64,000 nucleotides of DNA from Lachnoclostridium sp. An138 (GCF_002160765.1 NZ_NFLF01000003.1:1-64000); one strand, 5' to 3'. Positions 37,509-50,318 are shown, numbered from the stretch's first letter. A program made the numbers and translations. The notes: generated from the letters alone by a model not told the origin.

Positions 37509-38921
37509 TTTCATGATCACGACCCAGATTGTCATCAATAGAATCCGGATGTCGGAAGTCAGAGACCAGTTGTCAATATATTCCAGATCCAGTTTCAGAA
37601 CTTCCCGGAAATCCGTGATATCACTTCTTCCGCTGACCTGCCAGAGGCCGGTCAGGCCAGGTTTGATGCTCAGACGGCGCCGGTAGTAGAGGTCGTACTG
37701 CCTGAATTCATCTATTGTGGGCGGACGTGTTCCAACAAGACTCATATTGCCGATGAGGATGTTGAAGAACTGAGGCAGCTCATCAAGACTGGTTTTGCGT
37801 AAGAATGCTCCCACCCGCGTCACGCGGGGATCATTTTCCACCTTGAACATGGGGCCTTCCATTTCGTTCTGCTCCATCAGTTCCTTTTTGTGTTCTTCAG
37901 CGTCGACGTACATGGAACGGAATTTATACAGGCGGAAATAGCGTCCGTTTTTGCCGACACGTTTCTGAGCAAAGAAAACGGGCCCCGGAGAATCCAGTTT
38001 GATGGCGAGCGCGATAAAGGGTGTAAGGACTGCCGTTATCAGGAGCCCCACGAGAGAACCAATGATATCAATAATACGTTTTATGAAAAGACGACGGTAG
38101 TCGAAGGTGCTGGCCTCATAGGAAAGCACGGTGAAACCTGCGAAGGATTCCGTTGTTTTATGGGCGATGACGTTGTTGAAGTAATCAATGTTTACATGAA
38201 CCGTGATGCCCATGCTTTCAAAACGGATAATCAGTTCTTCGGTGTCACTCTTGGAAAAGTTGGGAAGATGGATGAAAACTTCGTCTATGACTTTTGTTTT
38301 CAGCTGCTCATAAAGGTCTTCCCGCCCGGCGACGACAGGGATTCCCTGAATCAATTCCTGATTGTCTGCCTGGTTCTGATCCAGAAGGGCTATGCCGGCT
38401 ACTTCAAAGCTCCATTCGGGGGAGGCGGTCAGTTTGGCCAGAACCTGCCCGGCGGAATCGGAGGTGGTGATCAGGAACATCTTATCGCTTCCGGAGCTTT
38501 TCCGGTATATTCGTGTAAAAAACTGCTTCAGCAGCAGGTGTCCGATATAGGTCAGGACGATATTGTAAAGAAAGAAATAGACAAAAACAAGCCGGGAAAA
38601 ATCATCTGCCAGCTTGGCTACATACAGGAAAAAGCTCAGGCAGAAGATCAGCACAAGGTTGTATTTGCAGACGGCAATGAGTTCTATATAGTATCCCCGT
38701 TTGAAAAAATTTATATTCCAGTCAAAAAGATAATAAGACAGCAGATGAAAGAACAAAATCCAGGCGATAGTTGTGATGTAGGTCCTGGAATAGGTGCTGT
38801 AACTGTGCTCTACACCTCTGGTAAGGACGGCGAGAGCAAAGGAGAGAAGAATACAAAAGCATTCTACTGCAAGTAGGGTATAATTTTGAATAAGCCGCTG
38901 TTTCTGACGGTTGTTTGACAT
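37494..38921 (-). CDS. WbaP/WcaJ-type polyprenyl glycosylphosphotransferase
   Basis: This 475-residue protein is the large form of initiating transferase. It has four N-terminal membrane helices (about residues 12-125), a nucleotide-binding-like middle domain ([15 protein letters not shown] at about 150-165), and a C-terminal PglC-like catalytic domain. That domain includes [47 protein letters not shown], the Asp-Glu pair in [24 protein letters not shown], and [15 protein letters not shown]. It transfers a hexose-1-phosphate to undecaprenyl phosphate. It is transcribed leftward from its own promoter and is the second initiating enzyme in the window. Confidence 0.92.
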   Translation of the reverse strand: MSNNRQKQRLIQNYTLLAVECFCILLSFALAVLTRGVEHSYSTYSRTYITTIAWILFFHLLSYYLFDWNINFFKRGYYIELIAVCKYNLVLIFCLSFFLYVAKLADDFSRLVFVYFFLYNIVLTYIGHLLLKQFFTRIYRKSSGSDKMFLITTSDSAGQVLAKLTASPEWSFEVAGIALLDQNQADNQELIQGIPVVAGREDLYEQLKTKVIDEVFIHLPNFSKSDTEELIIRFESMGITVHVNIDYFNNVIAHKTTESFAGFTVLSYEASTFDYRRLFIKRIIDIIGSLVGLLITAVLTPFIALAIKLDSPGPVFFAQKRVGKNGRYFRLYKFRSMYVDAEEHKKELMEQNEMEGPMFKVENDPRVTRVGAFLRKTSLDELPQFFNILIGNMSLVGTRPPTIDEFRQYDLYYRRRLSIKPGLTGLWQVSGRSDITDFREVLKLDLEYIDNWSLTSDIRILLMTIWVVIMKKGAR

Positions 38922-39002
38922 GATTATTCTCCTGCTAAGAAAAATCCGGGTTCATATGGCGCAGTGCCTGTGTGCTGATTTCATTGCGCCGGCGTTATCC
39001 TA

Positions 39003-39031
39003 ATCATAAAAGATTCAGCAGGGCTTGTCAA
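39003..39031 (-). promoter_or_regulatory. Leftward promoter of the WbaP-type gene
   Basis: On the minus strand TTGACA (39026-39031) and TATGAT (39003-39008) are 17 bp apart, a very good sigma-A match, about 80 bp upstream of the start codon. Confidence 0.75.
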
Positions 39032-39064
39032 ATTTTATATAGGCAATTTTGCCTACATTGTCCC

Positions 39065-39093
39065 TTGTCCCCGAACCGTATCTGGTCTATAAT
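39065..39093 (+). promoter_or_regulatory. Rightward promoter of the ligase-like gene
   Basis: TTGTCC at 39065-39070 and TATAAT at 39088-39093 are 17 bp apart, 53 bp before the chosen start. It is divergent from the promoter at 39003-39031. Confidence 0.7.
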
Positions 39094-39146
39094 AGACGGA
39101 TAAGACATCTGGTGTCTGTAAACGGATGCCAGGAGAGGAGTTTTAT

Positions 39147-40364
39147 ATGAACTGGTTAAAAGAACATGAGATAGATTCCTGGATATTAAAGAGCGCTTTT
39201 GTATTGATGCTGCTGTTTCCTGCTTTTTACAGTCCTTACACAGATGTATATCAGAGCGCCTATTACGCAGGGTTTTCCTGGGCTTATTTTATGCTGGTGC
39301 TCTATATGCTGCTGCAGCTTGTGTGGAACCGGAAGAAGCTGCTCCGTCTGTCGGCGGCGGGGGCCTTGTTTTTGGGAGGGCTTTTGCTTTATAATATCCT
39401 TTCCCTGTATTTTAACCATAAATACCTGGGATGGTACTGGGAGCAGATTAATAATACAGTGGCGTTCCTGTTCATGGGAGTGCTGCTGGGGGTTCAGGCA
39501 AGACTGGACGGAGGAAAACATGATAATATCCTGTTTCTGATGCGCTGTATTGTTATTTCAAACGTAGGCAGCATTATCTATTATCTGCTGGGATATACGA
39601 ATCTTTTGATTTGCAACAATCAGTTTATTCTTTTTGAACTTCCGGATAATTTCTACGAGACAAGACATTACTGGATCTACAGCCATAAGAGTGAGTACGC
39701 GCTGATGCTGGTTGCTTTTCTGGCACTTTTTGTGGCCTATCGGAAGAAATTCAAAAACAGGGTGACTTTTGCATTAAGCGCGGCGGTGCTCCTGTTCTGT
39801 CTGTATCTGACCCATTCCTGGACCGGAATTGCAGGAGTATTCCTGATTATTGCAGGAGGGGTGATGGATCAGGTGAACTGGAAAGAGTTCCGGCCGAAAA
39901 AATGGCATTTTGCGGTTGGGGCTGTCTTTTTGGCTGCGGCTGCGGCAGTGGCCTGGGAGGTGCTGTCGGAGCGTAATCTTATGACGCTGGGCGACCGTGT
40001 GCCAATCTGGCAGGCAGTCTGGCAGACGATCCTGAAATACCCCCAGGGCTGGGGCATGCGCTTCGGTACATCTATGATCCAGGTATACGACTGGTTCATG
40101 GTCAACAACGCCCACAATGTCTTCCTCAACCAGATGCTTCGCTTCTCCATTCCGGTGGGTATCTGCTTCACCCTTCTCTTCCTGGGCATCGTTATTTATA
40201 CCCTGGTGAAGGGCAGAAGCTTCCTGCTGGCGGGTGCCTGGCTGGCGCTCCTGATTCTGCTTGACATGGACTATTCCATGATGAGTCTGCAGATGGGGCT
40301 GCTGTTCCTGATTATCTATTTGATTATGCGGAAGGGACAGGAGCGGAGAGTACAGGGGGGATGA
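39147..40364 (+). CDS. O-antigen ligase/Wzy-like membrane protein, copy 3
   Basis: The start ATG 39147 (405 aa) follows AGGAGAGGAG; an upstream in-frame ATG at 39126 overlaps that site. About ten helices are seen. The conserved loop reads LGDRVPIWQAVWQTILKYPQGWGMRFGTS and MVNNAHNVFLNQMLRF, the V/A-HN-x-F-L-N-Q motif of Wzy/WaaL-like proteins. It has its own promoter and terminator and faces away from the second initiating transferase, so this pair may serve a separate glycan. Whether it polymerises or ligates is unknown. Confidence 0.82.
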   Translation: MNWLKEHEIDSWILKSAFVLMLLFPAFYSPYTDVYQSAYYAGFSWAYFMLVLYMLLQLVWNRKKLLRLSAAGALFLGGLLLYNILSLYFNHKYLGWYWEQINNTVAFLFMGVLLGVQARLDGGKHDNILFLMRCIVISNVGSIIYYLLGYTNLLICNNQFILFELPDNFYETRHYWIYSHKSEYALMLVAFLALFVAYRKKFKNRVTFALSAAVLLFCLYLTHSWTGIAGVFLIIAGGVMDQVNWKEFRPKKWHFAVGAVFLAAAAAVAWEVLSERNLMTLGDRVPIWQAVWQTILKYPQGWGMRFGTSMIQVYDWFMVNNAHNVFLNQMLRFSIPVGICFTLLFLGIVIYTLVKGRSFLLAGAWLALLILLDMDYSMMSLQMGLLFLIIYLIMRKGQERRVQGG

Positions 40365-40387
40365 CAACAGCGGTCATCCCCTTTTCC
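40357..40387 (+). terminator. Intrinsic terminator
   Basis: GGGGATGAC (40357-40365) pairs perfectly with GTCATCCCC (40373-40381), followed by TTTT. The stem overlaps the last codons of the upstream gene. The rest of the gap to 40595 holds no gene that I can see. Confidence 0.85.
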
Positions 40388-40595
40388 GTTGCCTTTTATC
40401 CCGGTTTTGCCATGCTTTCCTTCCGGTAAAAGGCGGCTCCGTTTTTTATGACGTTCTGACAGCTCTCCTGCCGGCCATCATAATGTGGATAAAAAATCCC
40501 CGCAGGGGCAGTATATCAATATATTGGGAGCGTATTAATACACATTAAAATAGGAAATAACTGTCCTGCGTGAGTTTTCTTAATGCAAAATTAGC

Positions 40596-40624
40596 TTGAC
40601 GATACCAGACAGTTAGAGTATAAA
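40596..40624 (+). promoter_or_regulatory. Promoter of the V-ATPase operon
   Basis: TTGACG at 40596-40601 and TATAAA at 40619-40624 are 17 bp apart, 87 bp before the first ATPase gene. Confidence 0.7.
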
Positions 40625-40711
40625 TACAGTTATAACTTGTGAAGAAGAACCAGAGATGGGAAACTTTGCTCAGCAAAGAAATACTTGGAAAAGAAATAAG
40701 GCGGTGAGAGG

Positions 40712-41020
40712 ATGATAGAAGAAGCTGTGGCAGCTGTGAAGAAGACAGAGGGCCAGGCGGATGAGCTGCTGCGCCAGGCCGGACAGGACAGCGCGGAGAT
40801 TCTGAAGGAGGCGAAAGCGGAAGCGGAGGAGCTGAAGGCGAAGGCGCTGGAGGAAGCGAAGCGACGGGCTGCGGCCAGGATGGAGCAGGCGAAGGCTGAC
40901 GGAGAGAAGCTTCTCGCGGAGGAAGAAGAGAAGGCGGTTCGGGAAGCGGCCGCGCTGAAATCGCTGGCAGCACGCAGTGAGGAAAAGGCAGTGGAGGCTG
41001 TATTGGCGGCGCTGGTGTAA
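40712..41020 (+). CDS. ntpF: V-type ATPase subunit G/H-like (NtpF) stator protein
   Basis: This 102-residue protein is almost wholly a charged Ala/Glu/Lys helix (EEAVAAVKKTEGQADELLRQAG onward), as expected for the peripheral-stalk subunit that pairs with subunit E. Its position as first gene before ntpI is the usual clostridial and enterococcal order. Sequence alone is low-complexity, so the call rests largely on context. AGGCGGTGAGAGG precedes ATG. Confidence 0.8.
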   Translation: MIEEAVAAVKKTEGQADELLRQAGQDSAEILKEAKAEAEELKAKALEEAKRRAAARMEQAKADGEKLLAEEEEKAVREAAALKSLAARSEEKAVEAVLAALV

Positions 41021-41061
41021 ATGCGCTGTCTGGATGAGACAACAGGAAAGGAGGGATGTAT

Positions 41062-43580
<2,519 letters not shown>

Positions 43581-43593
43581 AGGAGCGTATAAT

Positions 43594-44187
43594 ATGACGG
43601 GCTTGGATAAAATGATCAGCCAGATTCAGGACGAGGCGAAGGCCGAGGCCGAAAGGCGGGTAGCGGAGGCGAGAGAGGAAGCGCGGAAGCTTACCAGCCA
43701 GGCCGCTGCGGAAGGCGAAGCCATGGGTGATGCGCTTCTGGGCCAGGCGGAAGAGGAGGCAGAGCGCTGCCTGGAGCGGATTCGTTCTTCGGCGGATATG
43801 AAGCGCAGAATGACTCTTCTTCAGGCGAAGCAGGAAGTGATCGCCGGCGTTCTGGAAAAGGCTTATGAGAAACTGGACAGCCTGGATGAGGCCGCTTACT
43901 TTGACCTGATCCGCCGGCTGCTGATCCAGTACGCCCAGCCTCTGGACGGAGAAATCTGTTTTTCAGAAAGAGACAGAAAACGCCTTCCTTCAGGCTTTGA
44001 GAAGGAGATGGCAAAGATTGCCGCGGAAAAGGGCGGCACGCTCCGGCTGGGTGAGAAGTATGCGGATGTGAAAAACGGCTTTATTCTTGTTTACGGCGGT
44101 ATCGAGGAGAACTGCACCTTCCGGGCGCTGTTTGACAGCCGGAAGGAGGCCCTGCAGGATGCGGCGCGGAAAGTATTGTTTTCTTAA
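43594..44187 (+). CDS. ntpE: V-type ATPase subunit E (stator)
   Basis: This 197-residue protein starts as a long charged helix (MISQIQDEAKAEAERRVAEA) followed by a globular end with GFILVYGGIEENCTFRALFDSRKEAL, the conserved C-terminal signature of subunit E. It joins the A/B head to the peripheral stalk with the 40712 product. Confidence 0.92.
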   Translation: MTGLDKMISQIQDEAKAEAERRVAEAREEARKLTSQAAAEGEAMGDALLGQAEEEAERCLERIRSSADMKRRMTLLQAKQEVIAGVLEKAYEKLDSLDEAAYFDLIRRLLIQYAQPLDGEICFSERDRKRLPSGFEKEMAKIAAEKGGTLRLGEKYADVKNGFILVYGGIEENCTFRALFDSRKEALQDAARKVLFS

Positions 44188-44210
44188 GTCCGGAAAGGAG
44201 GTTTTGAGGC

Positions 44211-45182
44211 ATGTCTGATATGGATTATGTGTACGCGGTTGCGCGGATTCGTTCCAAGGAATTGAGCCTCTTTTCGGACGCGGTGATGGAGCAGCTCCTG
44301 GCCCGGCCGGATTATGAAGCCTGCGTGAGCTTTCTTCTGGAAAAGGGCTGGGGCGGCGCGGGCACTCCCAGGGATGGCGAGGCCATCCTGGCAAAGGAAA
44401 GAGAAAAGACCTGGGCGGATATTCGGGAACTGACGCCGGATATGTCTGTTTTCCAGTTTCTGGATTACGCCAATGTATTTCATAACCTGAAGGCGGCCGT
44501 CAAGGAGGTGTGCACCGGAACAAAGGTGGAGCACATCTATTATAAAGACACGAAGCCTTCTGCGGAAGAGATCCTGGCCGCAGTGCGGGAGAAGGACTTT
44601 GACGCTCTGCCAGGATATATGGCGGAGGCTGCCAGGGAAGCCTTTCAGACTCTGCTTCACACGAAGGACGGCCAGCTCTGCGATATGATTGTGGACCGGG
44701 CGGCTCTGGAGGCAGTGTATGAAGCCGGACAGAAGTCGAAAGCGCCGGTGATCCGTGATTACGCGGAAGCCTTTGTGGCGTCGGCGGATATCCGGATTGC
44801 GACCCGCTGCCAGAAGACCGGAAAATCGGAAAGCTTTATCCGCCGGGCTCTGGCGCCCTGCGCCGCGCTTTCCGTAGAAGAGCTTGCGCGCGTGGCGGCA
44901 GCAGGAGAGCAGGAGCTTACGGCTTATCTGAAGAGCACCGCCTACGCAGGGGCTGCGGACGCGCTCAACGTGTCCCAGTCAGAATTTGACCGCTGGTGCG
45001 ACAATCAGGTGATCGAGGCCATGAAGCCTCAGAAGTACAATCCGTTTTCCGTGGGGCCGCTGGTGGCTTACGCGCTGGCCCGGGAAAATGAGATCAAGAC
45101 GGTGCGGATTATTCTGTCCGGAAAGCGTACGGGTATGCCGGAGGCTTCGATCCGGGAAAGGGTAAGGGAAATGTATGTATAG
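44211..45182 (+). CDS. ntpC: V-type ATPase subunit C/d (central stalk socket)
   Basis: This 323-residue helical protein begins DYVYAVARIRSKELSLFS, with MSVFQFLDYANVFHNLKA in the first domain and FSVGPLVAYALARENEIKTVRIILSGK at the end, the family signature. It sits on the K ring and receives the D/F shaft. It overlaps the next gene by eight bases. AAAGGAGG precedes ATG. Confidence 0.93.
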   Translation: MSDMDYVYAVARIRSKELSLFSDAVMEQLLARPDYEACVSFLLEKGWGGAGTPRDGEAILAKEREKTWADIRELTPDMSVFQFLDYANVFHNLKAAVKEVCTGTKVEHIYYKDTKPSAEEILAAVREKDFDALPGYMAEAAREAFQTLLHTKDGQLCDMIVDRAALEAVYEAGQKSKAPVIRDYAEAFVASADIRIATRCQKTGKSESFIRRALAPCAALSVEELARVAAAGEQELTAYLKSTAYAGAADALNVSQSEFDRWCDNQVIEAMKPQKYNPFSVGPLVAYALARENEIKTVRIILSGKRTGMPEASIRERVREMYV

Positions 45183-45489
45183 AATTGCGGTGCTGGGAGA
45201 TTATGACAGCATTTACGGCTTTGCCGCTCTGGGGCTCGACATTTTTCCGGAGGAAGACCCGGAGGAAGCCGCGAAGAAGCTTCATGAGCTTGCGGGAGGC
45301 AGCTATGCGGTAGTGTATATCACGGAAAAGCTGGCGGAAGAGCTTTCCGCTGTGATTGAAAAATACAGGGAGCGGGTCTTTCCCGCGATCATCCTGATTC
45401 CCGGCGTGTCCGGCAATACGGGGCGTGGAGTGGAGAGCGTCCGCAGGAGTGTGGAGCAGGCCGTGGGAGCGGATATTCTGTTTAAATAA
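45175..45489 (+). CDS. ntpG: V-type ATPase subunit F (NtpG)
   Basis: This 104-residue protein reads [24 protein letters not shown], then [21 protein letters not shown] and [29 protein letters not shown], the Rossmann-like subunit F that binds the top of subunit D in the rotor. Family length is about 100 residues. The start overlaps subunit C, suggesting coupled translation. Confidence 0.93.
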   Translation: MYRIAVLGDYDSIYGFAALGLDIFPEEDPEEAAKKLHELAGGSYAVVYITEKLAEELSAVIEKYRERVFPAIILIPGVSGNTGRGVESVRRSVEQAVGADILFK

Positions 45490-45515
45490 TACAGAAAGGT
45501 GGAGATTCCTCTAAG

Positions 45516-47282
45516 ATGAGTACAGGAACGATTAAAAAGGTAGCAGGACCGCTGGTCATTGCGAAGGGAATGCGGGACGCGAACATGTTTGACGTGGTCC
45601 GCGTAAGCTCCCAGCGTCTGATTGGCGAAATCATAGAGATGCACGGCGATGAGGCTTCCATCCAGGTCTATGAGGAGACCTCGGGACTGGGACCGGGCGA
45701 GCCGGTGGAATCTACGAATGTGCCCCTGTCCGTAGAACTGGGACCGGGTCTGATCGGCAGTATTTTTGACGGAATTCAGCGTCCGCTGGATGAGATCATG
45801 AAGCTGACCGGAAATAACTTAAAGCGCGGCGTGGAGGTGCCTTCCTTAAGCCGTGAGCAGAAATGGAATTTTGTGCCTTCTGTGTCTGTGGGCGATGAGC
45901 TGGAGCCCGGCGATGAGCTGGGAACGGTCCAGGAGACAGCGGCTGTGGTACAGAAGATTATGGTGCCGCCGGAGGTATCCGGAACGGTGAAATCCATCTG
46001 TGCCGGCGAATATACAGTGGAAGATACTATTGCGATTCTTGCCACAAAGGATGGGGACAAGGAGCTGACCATGATGCAGCGCTGGCCGGTCCGCAAGGGC
46101 CGTCCTTACGCGGAGAAGCTTCCGCCCAAGATGCCGCTTATCACGGGACAGCGTGTCATTGACGCCCTGTTCCCCATCGCGAAGGGCGGCGTGGCAGCCG
46201 TTCCGGGTCCCTTTGGTTCCGGAAAGACGGTGATTCAGCATCAGCTGGCAAAATGGGCTGAGGCGGATATTGTGGTCTACATCGGCTGCGGCGAGCGCGG
46301 CAACGAGATGACGGACGTGCTGAACGAGTTCCCGGAGCTGAAGGACCCGAAGACGGGCCGCTCCCTGATGGAGCGTACCGTGCTGATTGCCAATACCTCG
46401 GATATGCCTGTGGCCGCCCGTGAGGCGTCCATTTATACGGGAATTACCATTGCGGAGTATTTCCGCGATATGGGTTACTCTGTGGCTCTGATGGCGGATT
46501 CCACCTCCCGCTGGGCGGAGGCCCTTCGTGAGATGTCCGGCCGTCTGGAAGAGATGCCCGGCGAGGAAGGATATCCGGCCTATCTGGGCTCCCGGCTGGC
46601 GCAGTTCTACGAGCGCGCAGGCCGCGTGGTTTCTCTGGGAAAAGAGGGCCGCATGGGAGCGCTCTCGGTCATCGGAGCCGTGTCTCCGCCCGGAGGCGAT
46701 ATTTCAGAGCCGGTGTCCCAGGCGACCCTGCGTATTGTAAAGGTATACTGGGGACTGGATTCTTCGCTGGCCTACAAGCGTCATTTCCCGGCCATCAACT
46801 GGCTGACCAGCTATTCCCTGTATGTGGACAATATGGGCGGCTGGTTCAACGAGCATGTGGCGCCGGACTGGATGGAGCTGCGCCAGAAGCTCATGTCGCT
46901 TTTGCAGGATGAGGCCCAGCTGGATGAGATCGTGAAAATGGTAGGTATGGACGCCCTGTCCGCGCCGGACCGTCTGAAGATGGAAGCGGCCCGCTCAATC
47001 CGTGAGGATTTTCTGCATCAGAATTCCTTCCATGAGATCGACACCTACACGCCGCTCCGCAAGCAGTATCTGATGATGAAGCTGGTAATGGCCTTCTATG
47101 AGCAGTGCACTGAGGCATTGAAACAGGGCTCATCCATTGATGATCTGCTGAAAATGGCTGTCCGGGAGCGGATTGGCCGCTACAAATATACGCCGAATGA
47201 GAATATCGAAAAAGAGTACGAGGCAGTGACGGCAGAGCTTGCCGCCGAGATTGCGGAGACTGTCGGGAAGGAGGACTTCTAA
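45516..47282 (+). CDS. ntpA: V-type ATPase catalytic subunit A
   Basis: This 588-residue protein hydrolyses ATP. The P-loop is GPFGSGKT at residues 231-238, followed by [20 protein letters not shown] and [32 protein letters not shown] with the conserved catalytic and arginine regions. The non-homologous insert of A subunits is present before the P-loop. Length and motifs are standard. Confidence 0.97.
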   Translation: MSTGTIKKVAGPLVIAKGMRDANMFDVVRVSSQRLIGEIIEMHGDEASIQVYEETSGLGPGEPVESTNVPLSVELGPGLIGSIFDGIQRPLDEIMKLTGNNLKRGVEVPSLSREQKWNFVPSVSVGDELEPGDELGTVQETAAVVQKIMVPPEVSGTVKSICAGEYTVEDTIAILATKDGDKELTMMQRWPVRKGRPYAEKLPPKMPLITGQRVIDALFPIAKGGVAAVPGPFGSGKTVIQHQLAKWAEADIVVYIGCGERGNEMTDVLNEFPELKDPKTGRSLMERTVLIANTSDMPVAAREASIYTGITIAEYFRDMGYSVALMADSTSRWAEALREMSGRLEEMPGEEGYPAYLGSRLAQFYERAGRVVSLGKEGRMGALSVIGAVSPPGGDISEPVSQATLRIVKVYWGLDSSLAYKRHFPAINWLTSYSLYVDNMGGWFNEHVAPDWMELRQKLMSLLQDEAQLDEIVKMVGMDALSAPDRLKMEAARSIREDFLHQNSFHEIDTYTPLRKQYLMMKLVMAFYEQCTEALKQGSSIDDLLKMAVRERIGRYKYTPNENIEKEYEAVTAELAAEIAETVGKEDF

Positions 47283-48653
47283 ATGCCAAAGGAATACAGA
47301 ACCATACAGGAAGTTGCCGGCCCGCTGATGCTGGTCCAGGGCGTGGACCATGTGACTTATGACGAAATCGGTGAGATCGAGCTGGCCAACGGCGAGACCC
47401 GGCGCTGCAAGGTGCTGGAGGTGGACGGCACCAACGCTCTGGTGCAGCTTTATGAAAACGCCGCGGGAATCAACCTGTCCAACAGCAAGGTGCGTTTCCT
47501 GGGAAGAACCATGGAGCTGGGCGTGTCTGCCGACATGCTGGGCCGCGTCTTCGACGGCCTGGGCCGTCCCATTGACAAGGGACCGGAGATCCTGCCGGAC
47601 GAGCGCCGGGACATCAACGGCCTGCCGATGAATCCGGCAGCCAGAGATTACCCCAATGAGTTCATTCAGACGGGCGTGTCCGCCATTGATGGTCTGAATA
47701 CCCTGGTCCGGGGTCAGAAGCTGCCGATTTTCTCGGCTTCCGGTCTGCCTCATGCCCAGCTTGGCGCGCAGATTGCCCGTCAGGCGAAGGTGCGCGGAAC
47801 CAGCGAACCCTTTGCGGTTGTATTCGCAGCCATGGGAATCACCTTTGAGGAAGCCAATTTCTTTACGGAAAGCTTCAAAGAGACGGGCGCCATTGACCGT
47901 ACCGTCCTTTTCATCAACCTTGCAAATGACCCGGCGGTAGAGCGTATCGCCACGCCGCGTATGGCGCTGACTGCTGCGGAATACCTGGCCTTCGAGCAGG
48001 ATATGCATGTGCTGGTGATTCTGACGGATATCACAAACTATGCGGACTCTCTCCGTGAAGTTTCCGCGGCCCGTAAGGAGGTTCCGGGACGGCGTGGTTA
48101 TCCGGGATATCTGTACACCGACCTGGCGACCATGTATGAGCGTGCGGGACGGCAGAAGGGCAAAAAGGGAAGTATTACGCTGATCCCGATCCTGACCATG
48201 CCTGAGGACGACAAGACCCATCCGATTCCTGACCTGACCGGTTACATCACCGAGGGCCAGATTATCCTGAGCCGTGAACTGTACCGGAAGGGCGTGCAGC
48301 CGCCCATCGACGTGCTGCCTTCCCTGTCCCGTCTGAAGGATAAGGGTATCGGCGAGGGCAAGACGAGAGCCGACCACTCCAACACCATGAACCAGCTCTT
48401 CGCGGCCTATGCCCGCGGCAAGGAAGCCAAGGAGCTGATGGTAATTCTGGGAGAGGCCGCCTTGTCCGATATTGACCTGATTTACGCAAAATTCGCGGAC
48501 GCGTTTGAGGAAGAATATGTAAACCAGGGCTACCAGACAAACCGGGATATTGAGGAGACCCTGAGCATCGGCTGGAAGCTGCTGTCGATTCTGCCCAGAA
48601 GCGAGCTGAAGAGAATCGACGACAAGTATCTGGATATGTACTACGGAAAGTGA
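47283..48653 (+). CDS. ntpB: V-type ATPase regulatory subunit B
   Basis: This 456-residue protein alternates with subunit A in the head. It has the family segments [20 protein letters not shown] and [36 protein letters not shown], where the P-loop is replaced by SASGLPH as normal for B subunits. The [17 protein letters not shown] segment supplies the arginine near the A-site. It starts directly after the ntpA stop. Confidence 0.97.
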   Translation: MPKEYRTIQEVAGPLMLVQGVDHVTYDEIGEIELANGETRRCKVLEVDGTNALVQLYENAAGINLSNSKVRFLGRTMELGVSADMLGRVFDGLGRPIDKGPEILPDERRDINGLPMNPAARDYPNEFIQTGVSAIDGLNTLVRGQKLPIFSASGLPHAQLGAQIARQAKVRGTSEPFAVVFAAMGITFEEANFFTESFKETGAIDRTVLFINLANDPAVERIATPRMALTAAEYLAFEQDMHVLVILTDITNYADSLREVSAARKEVPGRRGYPGYLYTDLATMYERAGRQKGKKGSITLIPILTMPEDDKTHPIPDLTGYITEGQIILSRELYRKGVQPPIDVLPSLSRLKDKGIGEGKTRADHSNTMNQLFAAYARGKEAKELMVILGEAALSDIDLIYAKFADAFEEEYVNQGYQTNRDIEETLSIGWKLLSILPRSELKRIDDKYLDMYYGK

Positions 48654-48896
48654 GGGGCGGTTTCTGTATCCTCTGTTCGGACGCTTCGCGGACAGGTGAG
48701 TGTTTCCGGACGGACTAAAAACCAGTCCGCCTGAATCCCACACCTGTCCGGGAAGAGCCGGACAGAGGGATATCAGAAAACCGCTGGCAGTGGTATAAGA
48801 CGATATCTTTTGGATGAAATGGATGTCTCCAGACTGAAATGAAAGACTGATTTTGTCTGAGCAGGCTGGAGAGGAGAGATGAATTGAGGTGAGAGT
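48654..48896 (+). other. ntpB-ntpD gap with competing hairpins
   Basis: This 243-bp gap holds an outer stem CGGACAGGTG (48689-48698)/CACCTGTCCG (48741-48750) enclosing a smaller stem CGGACT/AGTCCG (48711-48729). The 3' outer arm can instead pair within CTGTCCGG (48744-48751)/CCGGACAG (48758-48765). The two folds cannot both form. No T run follows, so it is not a normal terminator. GAGGTGAGAGT is the site for ntpD. Confidence 0.6.
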
Positions 48897-49562
48897 ATGG
48901 CATCTGCGGCGGTGACGCCTACCCGGATGGAGCTGACAAGACAGAAGAAGCGGCTGGCGACAGCCACAAGAGGACACAAGCTTCTGAAGGATAAGCGGGA
49001 TGAGCTGATGCGCCAGTTCATGGATCTGGTGCGGGAAAATATGGAGCTGCGGAAGAAGGTGGAAGCCGGAATTCAGGCTGCCAACGCGAATTTTGTGATT
49101 GCAAAGGCAGGAATGTCCGAGGAAAGCCTGCGGGTGGCCTTTATGGCTCCCAGACAGGAAGTGTACCTGGATACTTCCACACGGAATGTGATGAGCGTCG
49201 ATATTCCGGTATTTGAGTACAAGACCAGGACAGCCGACAGCAGTGACATCTATTCCTATGGCTATGCGTTTACATCCGGAGATCTGGATGCGGCGGTAAA
49301 GTCCCTGGCGGACATTCTGCCGGATATGCTGCTTCTGGCGGAGCGGGAAAAGGCCTGCCAGCTCATGGCGGCCGAAATCGAAAAGACCCGCCGCCGGGTA
49401 AACGCGCTGGAGCACGTGATTATTCCGGAAGCGCAGCAGAATATTAAATACATTACGATGAAGCTGGATGAGAATGAGAGAAGCACTCAGATCCGCCTGA
49501 TGAAGGTGAAAGATATGATGCTGGAGGATGCTCATCATTATAAGGAGAAGCAGCAGGCGTAG
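48897..49562 (+). CDS. ntpD: V-type ATPase subunit D (central rotor shaft)
   Basis: This 221-residue protein is a long helical hairpin beginning VTPTRMELTRQKKRLATATRGHKLLKDKRDELM, the strongly conserved D-subunit start. The C-terminal helix contains RRRVNALEHVIIPEAQQNIKYITMKLDE, the second signature. It turns inside the A/B head and couples to F and C. It is the last gene of the operon, separated from ntpB by a structured gap. Confidence 0.96.
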   Translation: MASAAVTPTRMELTRQKKRLATATRGHKLLKDKRDELMRQFMDLVRENMELRKKVEAGIQAANANFVIAKAGMSEESLRVAFMAPRQEVYLDTSTRNVMSVDIPVFEYKTRTADSSDIYSYGYAFTSGDLDAAVKSLADILPDMLLLAEREKACQLMAAEIEKTRRRVNALEHVIIPEAQQNIKYITMKLDENERSTQIRLMKVKDMMLEDAHHYKEKQQA

Positions 49563-49620
49563 ACTGCCTGTGCAGAAAAGGGGATGCCGGTTAATACCAA
49601 TTTTCAACCCCTTAGAAACA

Positions 49621-49693
49621 GGGATGGGACGTTCCCGCAGGATTCGGGCTTTTTAAGCCCGAATTCCCCGTGGAATCGTCTCATCCTTTTTTT
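49621..49693 (+). terminator. Terminator of the V-ATPase operon
   Basis: A long hairpin has an inner perfect stem ATTCGGGCTT (49642-49651)/AAGCCCGAAT (49655-49664) and outer pairing GGATG (49622-49626)/CATCC (49682-49686) with further partial pairing, followed by seven T. The remaining gap to 49913 shows only the promoter at 49809. Confidence 0.85.
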
Positions 49694-49808
49694 AACTCTT
49701 TAGGGGATAAATTTTAGGAGCAGGCGTGACTCGCATGAGTCATGTAAAATGATGAATTTCCACGGACAGTGTGGATAATCTGATGTATCGCTGCCTGAAC
49801 CAGGCGTG

Positions 49809-49838
49809 TTGACTTAAGACGCGCAGGAAGGTTATACT
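49809..49838 (+). promoter_or_regulatory. Promoter
   Basis: TTGACT at 49809-49814 and TATACT at 49833-49838 are 18 bp apart, 75 bp upstream of the gene at 49914. Confidence 0.6.
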
Positions 49839-49913
49839 GAGAACAGGACGAGAAGGACGTATCGTCACAGTCTCCGGAACTTCTGCATATACTGCTACAA
49901 AAAGGACATTTTT

Positions 49914-50318
49914 ATGAATTTCTATGACGAGCCGAAGTCCTCTTTCAACCCTTATCAGTCATATCCGTTTTACCCTTTTCTGCCTTGGGCGGACGAAAAG
50001 ACACGCGATAGGAGAAGGTTTCAGGAACTGTATCCGGCCATGGCTCGAAAGATTCAGCCGCTGGTAGAGGAGGCCTGTGACCGGATGGAGTATGACGGGA
50101 GCTTTATGTTTGATGAATATCCGGATCAGCTTCTGCTTCGCCGTCTGAGCAGGAGCATCTATGAAAAACTGGATAAAAGGACTTATCAGGATGATGTGAT
50201 GATGCAGGAGGTTACGGGCAGAAACTGGCTGGAAGATTTTGTGACGGTGCTGCTGCTGAACGAGATGTATCAGCGCCGCTGCCGGAGGCGCGACAGGCGC
50301 TTCGGACCGGTCTTTTAA
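49914..50318 (+). CDS. Hypothetical protein, 134 aa
   Basis: I do not recognise this protein. The first 25 residues are rich in Phe, Pro and Tyr (SFNPYQSYPFYPFLPW), the middle is acidic and helical, and the end is strongly basic (RRCRRRDRRFG). No signal peptide, membrane segment or cysteine motif is seen beyond two cysteines. It has a good promoter but only a weak AAAAAGGA site before ATG. Together with the DUF3786 gene that follows 77 bp later it may form a short unit. Confidence 0.7.
   Translation: MNFYDEPKSSFNPYQSYPFYPFLPWADEKTRDRRRFQELYPAMARKIQPLVEEACDRMEYDGSFMFDEYPDQLLLRRLSRSIYEKLDKRTYQDDVMMQEVTGRNWLEDFVTVLLLNEMYQRRCRRRDRRFGPVF

Noticed and set aside
47130-49607. Long minus-strand open frame (825 codons) opposite ntpB and ntpD
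   Set aside because: It is fully antisense to well-conserved V-ATPase genes, crosses two of them and a structured gap, and its translation has no recognisable domain. It is a by-product of GC-rich codon usage.
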